52,081 nucleotides of DNA from Cypionkella sp. (GCF_030652235.1 NZ_JAUSBA010000025.1:1-52081), one strand, 5' to 3'; positions 26,414-36,192 are shown, numbered from the stretch's first letter. Notes: a model not told the origin generated them from the letters alone. Numbers and translations are program-made.

Positions 26414-26997
26414 AGCCGCGCCTCGACCACCGCCACCGCCGCCGCGATCGCGGCCTCTATCGGCAACTCTGACGTATCAATCACCACTGCATCAGAGGCT
26501 GGCCGTAACGGAGCCTCCGCCCGCCCCATATCCCGCGCATCGCGTTCCATCACTTCCGCCAGCACCCGCGCCGCATCGCCGCCGACCTCCAGCCAGCGCC
26601 GATGCGCCCGCACTTCCGCGCTGGCGGTGACATACAGCTTCACCTCGGCCTGCGGACAAATCACCGTGCCAATGTCGCGGCCATCCAGCACGGCACCACC
26701 CTGCGCCCGTGCAAACCGCCGCTGAAAATCGACCAAAGCCGCCCGCACCTCTGGGATCACCGCCACCACACTCGCCGCCTGCCCCGCCGCAAGCGAGCGC
26801 AGATCATCCCGCGCCAAATCTGCCGCCGTCAAACCTCGCGCCGCCACCACCGGATCACCGCCCAACGCGCCAACCGCCCGATACAACAGCCCGGTATCCA
26901 GATGCGCAAAGCCAAACCGCGCCGCCAGGGCCCGCCCAATCGTGCCCTTGCCCGCCGCCGCAGGCCCATCAATGGCCACTGTAAAGCGCATGGTCAT
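26410..26997 (-). CDS. cmk: (d)CMP kinase
   Basis: Cytidylate kinase phosphorylates CMP and dCMP with ATP in pyrimidine nucleotide supply. The P-loop [17 protein letters not shown] lies at residues 8-24, the substrate region [11 protein letters not shown] at about 34-44, and [22 protein letters not shown] at about 104-125. At 195 residues it is a little shorter than the common 210-230. An alternative start two codons in (MRF) is possible. Confidence 0.93.
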   Translation of the reverse strand: MTMRFTVAIDGPAAAGKGTIGRALAARFGFAHLDTGLLYRAVGALGGDPVVAARGLTAADLARDDLRSLAAGQAASVVAVIPEVRAALVDFQRRFARAQGGAVLDGRDIGTVICPQAEVKLYVTASAEVRAHRRWLEVGGDAARVLAEVMERDARDMGRAEAPLRPASDAVVIDTSELPIEAAIAAAVAVVEARL

Positions 26998-27009
26998 CCT
27001 CTGTGCTCA

Positions 27010-27080
27010 AATATCCTGAGGGTGCGTAGAAGTTTGCTACGAAGTAGCGAAGAAACTTCGTAGCGGGGGGCTAGCCCCCA
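27010..27080. repeat. Rhodobacterales-type intergenic palindrome block
   Basis: Between the cmk start and the stop of the acidic protein are stacked palindromes: GGGGGCTAGCCCCC at 27066-27079 (perfect 14 bases), CTACGAAG/CTTCGTAG at about 27037-27063, and an overlapping GAAGTTT/AAACTTC pair. The block ends in CCTCAGGATATTTGAG when read on the minus strand. This arrangement recalls the GC palindrome plus GGAGTATTT repeats common between genes in this bacterial group. It may also terminate the acidic-protein transcript. Confidence 0.6.
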
Positions 27081-27092
27081 AGTCGCCCTAAC

Positions 27093-27752
27093 CTAGCTGT
27101 CCAGCTTACGCGGCGCTTCCGGGGGATAGGCATAGGCGTTCGACACGATCATGCCGCCCTGCTCCAACACTTCCGACACCGCATCATCTTCCTCGAACTG
27201 GAATTCATAGGCGTCAAACGGAAACGCCTTGGCATCCACCAAGCCTTCCAGCGAGATAATCACAATGCCCTCGGCCTCAAAATCCTCGACCAACTGCTGC
27301 AAGGCTGCGGCAGCGGTTTCGGCCTTGATCACCGCCAGCTGATAATGCCCGCCGTATTCGCCTTCATCCTCATCGGCCCATTCCATATCAAACGCGTCGA
27401 TGCAGACAGCATAACAGCCCGAGGCCACGCCATCCGACTCGTCCGGCTCGAACGGATGCGCTTCCGAGACACAAATCTCGCCCGAGCCTTGGGCGGTTTC
27501 CGCCATGTCATCAATGTCGACCTCAAACGGCAGAATGTCATCTTCAAACGCCTCAACCGCACCGGCGTGCAGCACGCGGTCCAGCCGCAAGCCATTGACA
27601 GAAATCGAATTTGCCAAGGTTGCCAAGGCTTCCGACAGATCCTCTGCCGTCAGCACAAAAAACCGCGCCTCGCCGCCATAATCCGCGCCATCTGGCATAT
27701 TGGCCGGGCCTTCCGGGTCGAACACCTCGACGGCTGCATAAAAAGTTCCCAT
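27093..27752 (-). CDS. Acidic hypothetical protein with internal duplication
   Basis: This 219-residue, strongly acidic cytoplasmic-looking protein has no known motif. It consists of two similar halves. Residues about 4-105 (FYAAVEVFD..., YGGEARFFVLTAEDLSEAL..., ending GEICVSEAHPF) match residues about 113-216 (CYAVCIDAFD..., YGGHYQLAVIKAETAAAAL..., ending GMIVSNAYAYP) in order and spacing. No signal peptide or membrane segment is present. Start at 27752 follows AGGAAGG. It is a single gene between cmk and a small membrane protein. No function can be assigned; the duplicated fold suggests a binding protein or a two-domain scaffold. Confidence 0.8.
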   Translation of the reverse strand: MGTFYAAVEVFDPEGPANMPDGADYGGEARFFVLTAEDLSEALATLANSISVNGLRLDRVLHAGAVEAFEDDILPFEVDIDDMAETAQGSGEICVSEAHPFEPDESDGVASGCYAVCIDAFDMEWADEDEGEYGGHYQLAVIKAETAAAALQQLVEDFEAEGIVIISLEGLVDAKAFPFDAYEFQFEEDDAVSEVLEQGGMIVSNAYAYPPEAPRKLDS

Positions 27753-27890
27753 CTGATGCCCTTCCTATGGCGTAAGAACAGGCCGCACCTGCGCGCCTTT
27801 GCGCCTCTATACTCCGCCGCGAAACCAAGCGCCACCAGACCTAAGGCCATCGTTGGCGTAGGGTGGGGTTTCACCCCACCGCACCGTGCA

Positions 27891-28358
27891 TCAGCCGTGC
27901 ACGTCCTGTTTTCGCCACAGACTCCACAGCGCCAAAGCCACTGCCAGCCCCAGACAGACAAATTTCAGCCCCGTCACCACCATCAGCCGCGCCGTTTCGC
28001 CGCCCGCGCCTTTGATGCCAAATTCCAGCAAGCTTGCAACGGCCCTGTTCTCGATCACATCGAAGCCAATAAAGCACACGGCGGGTACAGCCCAGACCCA
28101 ACCCCGCCGCCAAACCGCCGCGATCAAGGTCGCCGCAAGGCAGATCATCAAGGCAGAGTCGGCGGTATGAAGTCGGCCAAGGTAGGTGGCTTTGGCAGCC
28201 GGGGGCAGGTCGGCAAGATAGGTCTGCGCCTGCTCCAGGCTGTAAAGATGCAGATCGAACGGCGGCAGATCCCCGACATAAACCTGCGCCGCGTAGGATC
28301 GCCAAACGCCGTAAGCAAGCGCGGTGGCTATCGGCAGAACCCAATACAGATATTTCAT
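27891..28358 (-). CDS. Small integral membrane protein, unknown function
   Basis: This is a 155-residue protein with four hydrophobic segments (about residues 3-20, 66-83, 88-105 and 128-146) and a hydrophilic loop between the first two. The frame is open to a TTG at 28412. The ATG at 28358 is preferred because it places the first membrane helix at the N-terminus and has a G-rich upstream stretch. It has no recognised motif. It lies between the acidic protein and aroA, separated from aroA by a terminator. Confidence 0.65.
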   Translation of the reverse strand: MKYLYWVLPIATALAYGVWRSYAAQVYVGDLPPFDLHLYSLEQAQTYLADLPPAAKATYLGRLHTADSALMICLAATLIAAVWRRGWVWAVPAVCFIGFDVIENRAVASLLEFGIKGAGGETARLMVVTGLKFVCLGLAVALALWSLWRKQDVHG

Positions 28359-28479
28359 CCCACCCCCCGCCATTGTTGCGGCAAGGCGATCATGCTCTGT
28401 CGGTTCGGTCAAGCATGCTGCATCAAAGGTTAAGAAAGCCTTAAATCGACTACCCTAACCTATTGATTTTATGGGATGT

Positions 28480-28503
28480 AAAAAGGTCCCGAGTTGGGAC
28501 CCC
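28480..28503 (-). terminator. Rho-independent terminator of aroA
   Basis: Read on the minus strand, the stem GGTCCC-AACTC-GGGACC (28485-28501) is followed by TTTTT. It starts 10 bases past the aroA stop. The same 17-base hairpin occurs at 2074-2090 without the T-run. Confidence 0.85.
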
Positions 28504-28510
28504 CCAAATC

Positions 28511-29863
28511 CTACTGCCCGCCCTGGCTCAAAGTTGCGCCCAAGCCGGTCATCAAGCCCTCAAAGATCGGGAACGACGTCACGATGGGTGAGGCATCATC
28601 AACCGAAACCGGGTTCTTCGCAGCCATCCCCAGCACCAGAAAAGACATCGCAATCCTGTGATCAATATGGGTCGCACAGGTCGCCCCACCCGGAACGCCG
28701 CCAGCCCCCAAACCGTAGACGATGAGAGTATCCTCATCTTCCTCGATCTTCACGCCGCAAGCCTCAAGTCCCCGCGCCATCGCGTCGATGCGGTCGGATT
28801 CCTTGACCCGAAGCTCCTTCACCCCGCGCATGATCGTTTTGCCCGTCGAACAGGCCGCCACCACCGACAGGATCGGATATTCATCAATCATCGACGGCGC
28901 GCGCTCGGGCGGCACCTCGATGCCCTTCATGTTGTCACTGAAGCGCACCCGCAGATCAGCGACAGGCTCGCCCCCCTCGGTGCGCGGGTTTTGAAACTCA
29001 ATCTGCGCACCCATCTCGACCAACGTCAGATAGAGGCCGTTGCGGGTCAGGTTCTGGCTGACGCCAGGCACGAAAATGTCCGAACCTTCGACGATCAACG
29101 CCGCGCACACCGGAAACGCCGCCGAAGAGGGATCACGCGGCACCGCCACGGTTTGCGGGCGCAGTTCGGGCTGTCCGGTCAAAGTGATGACATTGCCCTC
29201 GGTGGTTTTCTCGACGGTCAGTTGCGCGCCAAAGCCCAGCAGCATCCGCTCGGAATGATCCCGCGTCGGTTCGCGTTCAATCACCACCGTCTGCCCCGGC
29301 GCGTTCAGTCCCGCCAACAGCACCGCCGATTTCACCTGCGCCGAAGCCACCGGAAGCGCATAGCGCACCGGAACCGGATTGGCGGCACCCACCACAGTCA
29401 TCGGCAAGCGCCCACCTTTACGCCCGTAAGCCTGCGTGCCGAACAGGCTGAGCGGATCGGTCACCCGCCCCATTGGCCGCTTGCGCAAAGACGCATCGCC
29501 GGTGAAGGTCGCGGTCATTGGCGTCGTCGCCATCGTCCCCATGATCAAGCGCACGCCAGTGCCCGAGTTGCCGCAATCAATCACATCGCTGGGTTCCTGA
29601 AAGCCACCCACGCCGACGCCAAGCACCGACCAAGCCCCCGGCCCATGCTGCAGAACTGTCGCCCCAAACGCCCGCATTGCTTTGGCGGTATCCAGCACGT
29701 CTTGGCCTTCCAGCAGCCCGGTGATCTTGGTCTCGCCCACCGCCATCGCGCCAAAAATCAGCGCACGGTGGCTGATCGACTTGTCCCCCGGCACCGAAGC
29801 GGTGCCTTTCAGTGGCCCAGATTTCGAGGCGGTCATCGGTTGGGCGGTGGCATAGGCGGACAT
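28511..29863 (-). CDS. aroA: 3-phosphoshikimate 1-carboxyvinyltransferase (EPSP synthase), class II
   Basis: This enzyme joins shikimate 3-phosphate and phosphoenolpyruvate in aromatic amino acid synthesis. The 450-residue protein has [11 protein letters not shown] at about 25-35, GNSGTG at 98-103, [34 protein letters not shown] and LRVKESDRI, the motif set of class II enzymes. The residue aligned with the key active-site position of this class is Gly101, the ordinary form. The frame is open to 29977, but the ATG at 29863 has the ribosome site AGGAGAG and gives a family-like N-terminus. Confidence 0.95.
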   Translation of the reverse strand: MSAYATAQPMTASKSGPLKGTASVPGDKSISHRALIFGAMAVGETKITGLLEGQDVLDTAKAMRAFGATVLQHGPGAWSVLGVGVGGFQEPSDVIDCGNSGTGVRLIMGTMATTPMTATFTGDASLRKRPMGRVTDPLSLFGTQAYGRKGGRLPMTVVGAANPVPVRYALPVASAQVKSAVLLAGLNAPGQTVVIEREPTRDHSERMLLGFGAQLTVEKTTEGNVITLTGQPELRPQTVAVPRDPSSAAFPVCAALIVEGSDIFVPGVSQNLTRNGLYLTLVEMGAQIEFQNPRTEGGEPVADLRVRFSDNMKGIEVPPERAPSMIDEYPILSVVAACSTGKTIMRGVKELRVKESDRIDAMARGLEACGVKIEEDEDTLIVYGLGAGGVPGGATCATHIDHRIAMSFLVLGMAAKNPVSVDDASPIVTSFPIFEGLMTGLGATLSQGGQ

Positions 29864-30033
29864 CGGCACTCTCCTGCGCGGAATTTGCAAGCCTGATAGC
29901 GCAAGCAAGGGCCGGGGTCCACGGTTGACCTGACAAGGGCTGCGTGCTTGGCCCCCATCGAGGGGGCACGCGCACACTGCTGCCGCAGGATGGGTTTGTT
30001 GCGTGGGGTTGGGGCGACATCGTAGAGCCTCCG

Positions 30034-30093
30034 GCGGGAGTATTTCAAAAAGAGCAACTACTTAAGGATTTGCTCTTTCTGAAATACTCCCGC
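30034..30093. repeat. 60-base near-perfect inverted repeat between trmB and aroA
   Basis: Arms of 24 bases (30034-30057 and 30070-30093) pair with one mismatch around a 12-base loop. The arms begin GCGGGAGTATTTCA and end AAAGAGCAA. The preceding CCTCCGGCGGGAGTATTT context is the common Rhodobacterales intergenic repeat. It lies 24 bases past the trmB stop and so may end the trmB transcript, and it would fold in either direction. Confidence 0.85.
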
Positions 30094-30116
30094 GCGGAGC
30101 GCATCCGACTGGTGTT

Positions 30117-30803
30117 TCAGGCGTTACGCTGGAAGGTTAGGTAATGCGGTGGGCGGCCTTCGCGCAGGGCTTTTTGCTCGTAACGAGTCGAGAGCCAATC
30201 TAACCACGGCTGCTCGCCCTGATCCAGCAAGGTGAATCCCGCTTGTGGGACTTCTTCCAGCGTTTGGCGGACGTAATCGGGGATGTCGGTGGCGACGCGG
30301 AGTTCGGCACCGGGTTGCAAGGTGCGCGCAAGGGCGGTCAGGTAGCCTTGGGTGACGAAGCGGCGGCGGTGGTGGCGGGCTTTCGGCCAAGGGTCGGGGT
30401 AGTTCAGAAAGGCTTTGGCGATGGATGCCGGGGGCAACACGTCGAACAGTTCGCGTACATCGCCGGGGTGGATGGCGAGGTTGGTGACGTTTGCGGCGCG
30501 GATTTTGCCCAGAAGCATGGCGATGCCATTCACAAAGGGCTCGCAGCCGATAATGGCGATATCGGGATAGGTGGCGGCCATGTGGACCAAATGCTCGCCA
30601 CCGCCGAAGCCGATTTCCAGCCAGAGCGGCTTGTCTTCAAAGCGCGCAAGTTCGACGGGCAGGCGTTCGGGGTTATCTTCCCGCGCCACACCCGGCAGGC
30701 TGAGGCGGTCGAGGTCTTCCTCCAGATAGGTCTTCTGGCTGGCGCGCAGGGTTTTGCCATGCACGCGACCGTAGAAATTGCGGCGTTCAACGGGATCATA
30801 CAT
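30117..30803 (-). CDS. trmB: tRNA (guanine-N7-)-methyltransferase
   Basis: TrmB forms 7-methylguanosine at position 46 of tRNA using S-adenosylmethionine. The 228-residue protein has the SAM-binding stretch LWLEIGFGGGEHLVHMA (residues 60-76), the GCEPF strand end near residue 96, and the catalytic region LNYPDPWPKARHHRRRFV. The RNA-binding N-terminus begins YGRVHGKTLR. It lies in the same direction as metK and the upstream translation/modification genes. Confidence 0.94.
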   Translation of the reverse strand: MYDPVERRNFYGRVHGKTLRASQKTYLEEDLDRLSLPGVAREDNPERLPVELARFEDKPLWLEIGFGGGEHLVHMAATYPDIAIIGCEPFVNGIAMLLGKIRAANVTNLAIHPGDVRELFDVLPPASIAKAFLNYPDPWPKARHHRRRFVTQGYLTALARTLQPGAELRVATDIPDYVRQTLEEVPQAGFTLLDQGEQPWLDWLSTRYEQKALREGRPPHYLTFQRNA

Positions 30804-30856
30804 GGCTTTGGCCTCGTGGTTGGACTGTCGCCTCTAGCCTTGGTTTGCGGTCTGCG

Positions 30857-31323
30857 TCAACCCCGGCCCCGATAGATAGGGGGCAACGCCTTGGTTGGGA
30901 GTCAGACGGCTTCGGGCGGGGTTCCGGTCTGCCAGAACACATCAATCGGGATGCCACCGCGTGGAAACCAATATGCGCCGATGCTCAGCCAGACCGGATC
31001 AATCAGGGCGACCAGTTTCTTGCCGATGTCCAAGGTGCAATCCTCGTGGAACGCGCCGTGGTTGCGGAAACTGCCAAGGTAAAGTTTCAGCGATTTGCTC
31101 TCGACCAGTCAGCGCGCGGCACATAGTCGATGACGATATGGGCAAAATCTGGTTGGCCAGTCATCGGGTAGATCGAGGTGAAATCAGGCGCGGTCAAGCG
31201 CACGCAAAAGAGTGTGCCGGCATGGCCTGCGGGTACTTTTTCGAGCACAGCTTGATCGGGGCCTGCGGGCAAAGCCGTGGCCGCACCCAACTGGGCGAGG
31301 CCGGATACATCTTTGCTGGTCAT
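30857..31323 (-). pseudogene. queF: Decayed queF, 7-cyano-7-deazaguanine reductase
   Basis: QueF makes preQ1 from preQ0 in queuosine biosynthesis. Matching the family in three frames gives [13 protein letters not shown] from the ATG at 31323, [21 protein letters not shown], then [21 protein letters not shown] and [18 protein letters not shown]. Lesions: the catalytic Cys of the CPxTGQPDFA motif is Tyr (codon TAC); about four bases are missing near 31108 (one CTGG copy), shifting frame; a TGA at 30902-30904 replaces the expected Trp codon; further small indels precede the ancestral stop at 30857-30859. Several independent hits mean it is inactive. Confidence 0.9.
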
Positions 31324-31386
31324 TCTGCTATCCTCGCGACGAAGGGGGCGACCGAGCACCGCTGGAGTAAGCCGTCAAGCAAAGGC

Positions 31387-31836
31387 TCAGCCGCGTTGAA
31401 TCAGCGCAAGGCCCCCAACCATCGCCAAAAGCCCCGCCGCACGGGTGACGGTGACAGTGTGCACCGCCGCGCCGAACAGGCCGAACTGGTCGATCAGGGT
31501 GGCTGCGATCATTTGGCCAAGCAGCACGCAGAACACCGCATTGCCGACGCCAAAGCGCGGCGCGACAAAGGTGATCGACAACACATAGAAGGCGACGAAC
31601 AGGCCCGCTGCAAACAGATGTTTCGGCTGCGCAGGCATGGCGGCGAAGGCTGAAGCCTGACCGGAAAACACCAGTACGAGGACGCAGGCCAGTAAGGCAA
31701 CTGTGAACAGCACCACCGATGCCGCCACCGGTGCGCCAATCCGTGCGCCCAGCTGGGAATTGAGTGCCGCGAGGATCGGGATGCCGATGCCCGCCAGCAG
31801 CATGATCAGGGCGTACCGCGTTGTGTCACTATGCAT
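31387..31836 (-). CDS. DMT-superfamily transporter of the DUF606/YdcZ type
   Basis: This is a 149-residue membrane protein with about five hydrophobic segments covering nearly the whole chain. The N-terminal half (ALNSQLGARIGAPVAASVVLFTVALLACV) and the C-terminal GLFGAAVHTVTVTRAAGLLAMVGG fit the small YdcZ/DUF606 family of the drug/metabolite transporter superfamily, normally about 140-150 residues. The start at 31836 is preferred over a TTG five codons earlier. Substrate unknown. Confidence 0.8.
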   Translation of the reverse strand: MHSDTTRYALIMLLAGIGIPILAALNSQLGARIGAPVAASVVLFTVALLACVLVLVFSGQASAFAAMPAQPKHLFAAGLFVAFYVLSITFVAPRFGVGNAVFCVLLGQMIAATLIDQFGLFGAAVHTVTVTRAAGLLAMVGGLALIQRG

Positions 31837-31927
31837 TTGGCGGATTCCCAAGGCTGTGATGTCTGGCGTCCGGTTGGCGCGGATGCGCCTTGGTCTTGAA
31901 ACCCGTTGATTTCGCCAGATGCATTGC

Positions 31928-31973
31928 CTTGCGGGCGGCGACGTGGGTAAACCAAGCCATCGCCGCCCGCAAG
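31928..31973. terminator. Strong hairpin after metK
   Basis: A perfect 14-bp stem (CTTGCGGGCGGCGA at 31928-31941 with TCGCCGCCCGCAAG at 31960-31973) has an 18-base loop. It starts eight bases past the metK stop. There is no T-run on the minus side, so it may be a terminator of the non-canonical kind or a 3' end stabiliser. Confidence 0.6.
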
Positions 31974-31980
31974 TTCGGAA

Positions 31981-33147
<1,167 letters not shown>

Positions 33148-33152
33148 GGGGA

Positions 33153-33199
33153 AGTGCTCCGTTGGGTTATCCTCGCACGCCAGGAAGCCGTTGTGCGGG
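33153..33199 (-). ncRNA. SAM/SAH riboswitch in the metK leader
   Basis: Read on the minus strand, the leader has CGCAC (33197-33193), the loop AACGGCTTCCTGGC, the closing GTGCG (33178-33174), and GGAGCAC just before the metK ATG. This matches the known short SAM/SAH aptamer, whose core is ACAACGGCTTCCTGGCG followed by GGAGCA. GGAG (33157-33160) is also the metK ribosome site, so ligand binding through the pseudoknot would hide it. The linker before GGAGCA is somewhat longer than in the best-known examples. Confidence 0.87.
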
Positions 33200-33237
33200 T
33201 TTTATCGGTCTGCCTTAGACCCAATCCAGCGTAAAGG

Positions 33238-34713
33238 TCAAGGGTGGGACCGTTTGCGTGGCCGGATCAGGGCGGCTGCGAGTCCGGCCAGCAACACCAG
33301 AAGCGGGATCTCGCCGAATCGCGCGTAGGGGGTGGCAGGCAAGGCGGCGGGAAGGGGCGCGTCAAGGTAGCTGGCGATTTCAAATGGCAGGCTGGCGGTG
33401 ATACGGCCGCGTGCATCATAGACCGCTGTAACGCCGGTATTGCCGACGCGGACCAGCGGCAGTCCCTGTTCAATCGCGCGCAGGCGGGCTTGGGCGGCGT
33501 GCTGATACGGCCCGGTCCACCGGCCAAACCACGCGTCATTGGTGATTTGCAGCAGCCAATCGGGCCGCTCGGTGCCCCGCAGGTCTTGTGGGAACACCGC
33601 CTCGTAGCAGATCAGCGGCAGAGCGCGCCCCAGTTTCGGGCCAAGATCAAGCAGTTGCGGACCGGGCCCGGCCATATAGCCATTGCCAACCTGTGACGCA
33701 AAAGCCGAGATATTGGCCCATTGGAACAACGCGTCACCCAACGGGATGTATTCACCGAACGGCACAAGATGGTGCTTGTCATAGGTGGCGCTTGTCTTGC
33801 CATCCGGGGCGATCACCGCGAGCGAGTTCCACGCCTTGTCACCCTCCACCCGCTGCATCCCGATAGCGACCGGGGCGCCACCGCCCGCACTGGCGATCAT
33901 GCCGCCGATTTCGGGGTGACGGTCGAGCAGATAGGGCAATGCGGTTTCTGGCCAGATCACCAAATCGGGGGTGGGTTTCACCGCAGTCAGGCTAAGCAGG
34001 CGGTCAAAGAACTGCTGCGCAAGCGCTGGGTCCCATTTCGCCTGCTGTTCGGCATTTGGCTGCACAAGGCGCAGGGTGACGAGGCGGTCAGCGGGCATCG
34101 GTTGCGCGAGGGCCCATGCGCCAAAGCCCCAAGCGGCGGCGAGGCTGGCTAGTGCCAAGCCCACTGACAGCGGGCGGCACAAGGCAAGGCCAGCAGCAAG
34201 CAATCCTGTCAGCAGCGATAGCCCGCTTGGCCCGAGATATGCCGCCAGTTGCGCGACGGGGGTGTCGATCCAGATATGGCCGATCAGCGTCCACGGAAAT
34301 CCGGTCAGCACATAGCCGCGCAAAAGGTCGGTGGCAGCGAGGGCGATCGCGAAGCCGAGCGTGGGGTTGCGACAGTAGCGGCTTAAAAAACCTGCCAAAG
34401 CCCAAAACAACGCCATTCCGAAGGCCATGATCACCAGCGCGAACGGGGCCATCCAGCCATCGCGCGCGGCATCGACCATGAAGGGCTGCACGATCCAGTT
34501 GAGGGCGGCGGCGAAATACCCGGCGCCTGCGAACCATGCCAGCCAGATCGGCGCAGGACTGCGCCCGATCAGCCTGCACAACCCTGCCAAGGCGGGGAGG
34601 CTAAGATACCATGCCCCTAGCGGTGCCTGGCCACAGGCTGCCAGCACCCCCAGTACAGCCGCCAAGCCAACGCCCGACAGACCGGGCCAGCCCGCCCTGA
34701 TCTTGCGGAGCAT
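33238..34713 (-). CDS. lnt: Apolipoprotein N-acyltransferase
   Basis: Lnt adds the third acyl chain to lipoproteins at the inner membrane. The 491-residue protein has several N-terminal membrane helices (to about residue 200) and then a nitrilase-like periplasmic domain with the Glu in VIWPETALPYL, a Lys in YDKHHLVPFGEY, and the Cys in LPLICYEAVFPQ, the Glu-Lys-Cys triad. A last helix (PLLVLLAGLAAAL) is at the C-terminus. It follows corC by one base. Confidence 0.94.
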   Translation of the reverse strand: MLRKIRAGWPGLSGVGLAAVLGVLAACGQAPLGAWYLSLPALAGLCRLIGRSPAPIWLAWFAGAGYFAAALNWIVQPFMVDAARDGWMAPFALVIMAFGMALFWALAGFLSRYCRNPTLGFAIALAATDLLRGYVLTGFPWTLIGHIWIDTPVAQLAAYLGPSGLSLLTGLLAAGLALCRPLSVGLALASLAAAWGFGAWALAQPMPADRLVTLRLVQPNAEQQAKWDPALAQQFFDRLLSLTAVKPTPDLVIWPETALPYLLDRHPEIGGMIASAGGGAPVAIGMQRVEGDKAWNSLAVIAPDGKTSATYDKHHLVPFGEYIPLGDALFQWANISAFASQVGNGYMAGPGPQLLDLGPKLGRALPLICYEAVFPQDLRGTERPDWLLQITNDAWFGRWTGPYQHAAQARLRAIEQGLPLVRVGNTGVTAVYDARGRITASLPFEIASYLDAPLPAALPATPYARFGEIPLLVLLAGLAAALIRPRKRSHP

Positions 34714-34714
34714 C

Positions 34715-35632
34715 TTAGCCTTCCACCTCGGGCACCACAGCCTGGGCCACCACCGGCGCTATCGCCCCCGGCAGCCGCACCCGCAGGCGTTTGATCCGGC
34801 GCGGGTCAGCATCCAACACCTCAAACTCCGCCCCGGATTCATGCGGCACGATCTCACCCCGCACCGGAACCCGACCCGTGCGCAGGAACACCAGCCCACC
34901 CAAAGTGTCGATATCCTCGTCATCTTCGCCATTGCGCAGGGTCATGCCGATGGCAGCCTCGAAATCATCTAGCGACACGGTGGACTGTGCCACGAACACA
35001 CCCGGCGATTCCTCGCTCCAGAGCGCGCCTTCAATCTCGTCGTGTTCGTCCTCAATCTCGCCAATCACCGTCTCGATCAGGTCTTCGATGGTCACCAAAC
35101 CGTCAACGCCGCCGTATTCGTCGATCACCAAAGCCATATGTACTCGGTCGCGCTGCATCTTCTGCAACAAGGTCGCGGCGGGCATCGACGGCGGCGCGAA
35201 CAACACCGGACGCAGCAGTTTCTTCAGCGAGAACCGCCCAGACGCGCCAAAACCATGCTGCAAGGCCAGATCCTTCAGTAAAACCAAGCCCTGCGGATGA
35301 TCCAACGTGCCCTTGTAGACCGGCAAGCGACTAAAGCCATGCTGGCGAAACGCCTCAACCAGATCCTCCTTGCCGATGTCCAGCGGCACGGCGGCAATTT
35401 CGACCTTGGGGATGGCGACATCATCGACCCGCAATCTGCGCAGGTTGCTTAACCCCAGCAGGCCGCCTTTTGCGGGCGTCAGCGCCGCCGCTTCCTCGTC
35501 GCCCTCGCTGCTGTCAGAGGAGTTGAAGGCGGACAACAGCCGCCCGAAGAATCCGCGTGTCGAGGCCTCGGCCTCATCGGCATCCGCGCGCGACTTTGGC
35601 GCTGCGGGTAACCCGTCGTTGCTACTGCCCAT
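34715..35632 (-). CDS. corC: CBS-domain protein of the CorC/hemolysin family
   Basis: This is a 305-residue cytoplasmic CorC/YbeX-type protein. An acidic, low-complexity N-terminus of about 60 residues precedes two CBS domains (about residues 65-190, with VPLDIGKEDLVEAFRQHGFSRLPVY and ALVIDEYGGVDGLVTIEDLIETVIGEIEDEHD) and a C-terminal CorC_HlyC domain. ATG 35632 follows AAGGACC. It sits between ybeY and lnt, the standard ybeZ-ybeY-ybeX-lnt order. The family is tied to magnesium/cobalt handling and ribosome-related functions. Confidence 0.92.
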   Translation of the reverse strand: MGSSNDGLPAAPKSRADADEAEASTRGFFGRLLSAFNSSDSSEGDEEAAALTPAKGGLLGLSNLRRLRVDDVAIPKVEIAAVPLDIGKEDLVEAFRQHGFSRLPVYKGTLDHPQGLVLLKDLALQHGFGASGRFSLKKLLRPVLFAPPSMPAATLLQKMQRDRVHMALVIDEYGGVDGLVTIEDLIETVIGEIEDEHDEIEGALWSEESPGVFVAQSTVSLDDFEAAIGMTLRNGEDDEDIDTLGGLVFLRTGRVPVRGEIVPHESGAEFEVLDADPRRIKRLRVRLPGAIAPVVAQAVVPEVEG

Positions 35633-35670
35633 TGGTCCTTGTTCCAAAACGCCCCGAGGGGCCAATGCTC

Positions 35671-36171
35671 TTAGTATGGGTCAGAAAGCCCTAGACGCGC
35701 AAGTATCCGCACCTCGGTGGCTTCCATCAGATCGCCGTCCGCGGCACGGATGTGATCATAACCCAGCAGATGTAACAGCCCATGCACGATCAAATGTGTC
35801 ACATGTTCGGCCAAGGGCTTGCCCGCTTCGGTCGCCTCAAGCGCGCAAGTGTCATAAGAGATCGCGATGTCGCCCAGGGATTCGGGATCGTCCGCCGAAC
35901 CCGGTTGCGGCAGATCGGGCACTTCGCCCGCATCCGCGCCACGTTCTTCCGATGGCCAACTCAGCACATTGGTCGGCTTGGCCTTGCCGCGAAAATCGCC
36001 GTTCAGCTCTAGAATCCGCGCATCATTGCAGCCCATCAGACACAGGGTAAAGCCTCCCTCGGCCAGCCCAAGTTCTGCAAAACTTGCGCGCACAGCGGGT
36101 TCAGCGAGGGATTGCAGCCCCAAAGCTTCCCAACGCGCATCTTCAAAGACGATATCAACAAGTGGTTCCAT
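35671..36171 (-). CDS. ybeY: Endoribonuclease YbeY
   Basis: YbeY is a zinc-dependent RNase needed for 16S rRNA 3' maturation and ribosome quality control. The 166-residue protein ends with the metal site HGLLHLLGYDH (His130, His134, His140). TNVLSWPSEE near residue 67 and LGDIAISYDT near 99 are also family marks. It follows phoH after a 116-base gap that contains a large inverted repeat. Confidence 0.95.
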   Translation of the reverse strand: MEPLVDIVFEDARWEALGLQSLAEPAVRASFAELGLAEGGFTLCLMGCNDARILELNGDFRGKAKPTNVLSWPSEERGADAGEVPDLPQPGSADDPESLGDIAISYDTCALEATEAGKPLAEHVTHLIVHGLLHLLGYDHIRAADGDLMEATEVRILARLGLSDPY

Positions 36172-36192
36172 CTCGCCTAGCTATAGAGACTG

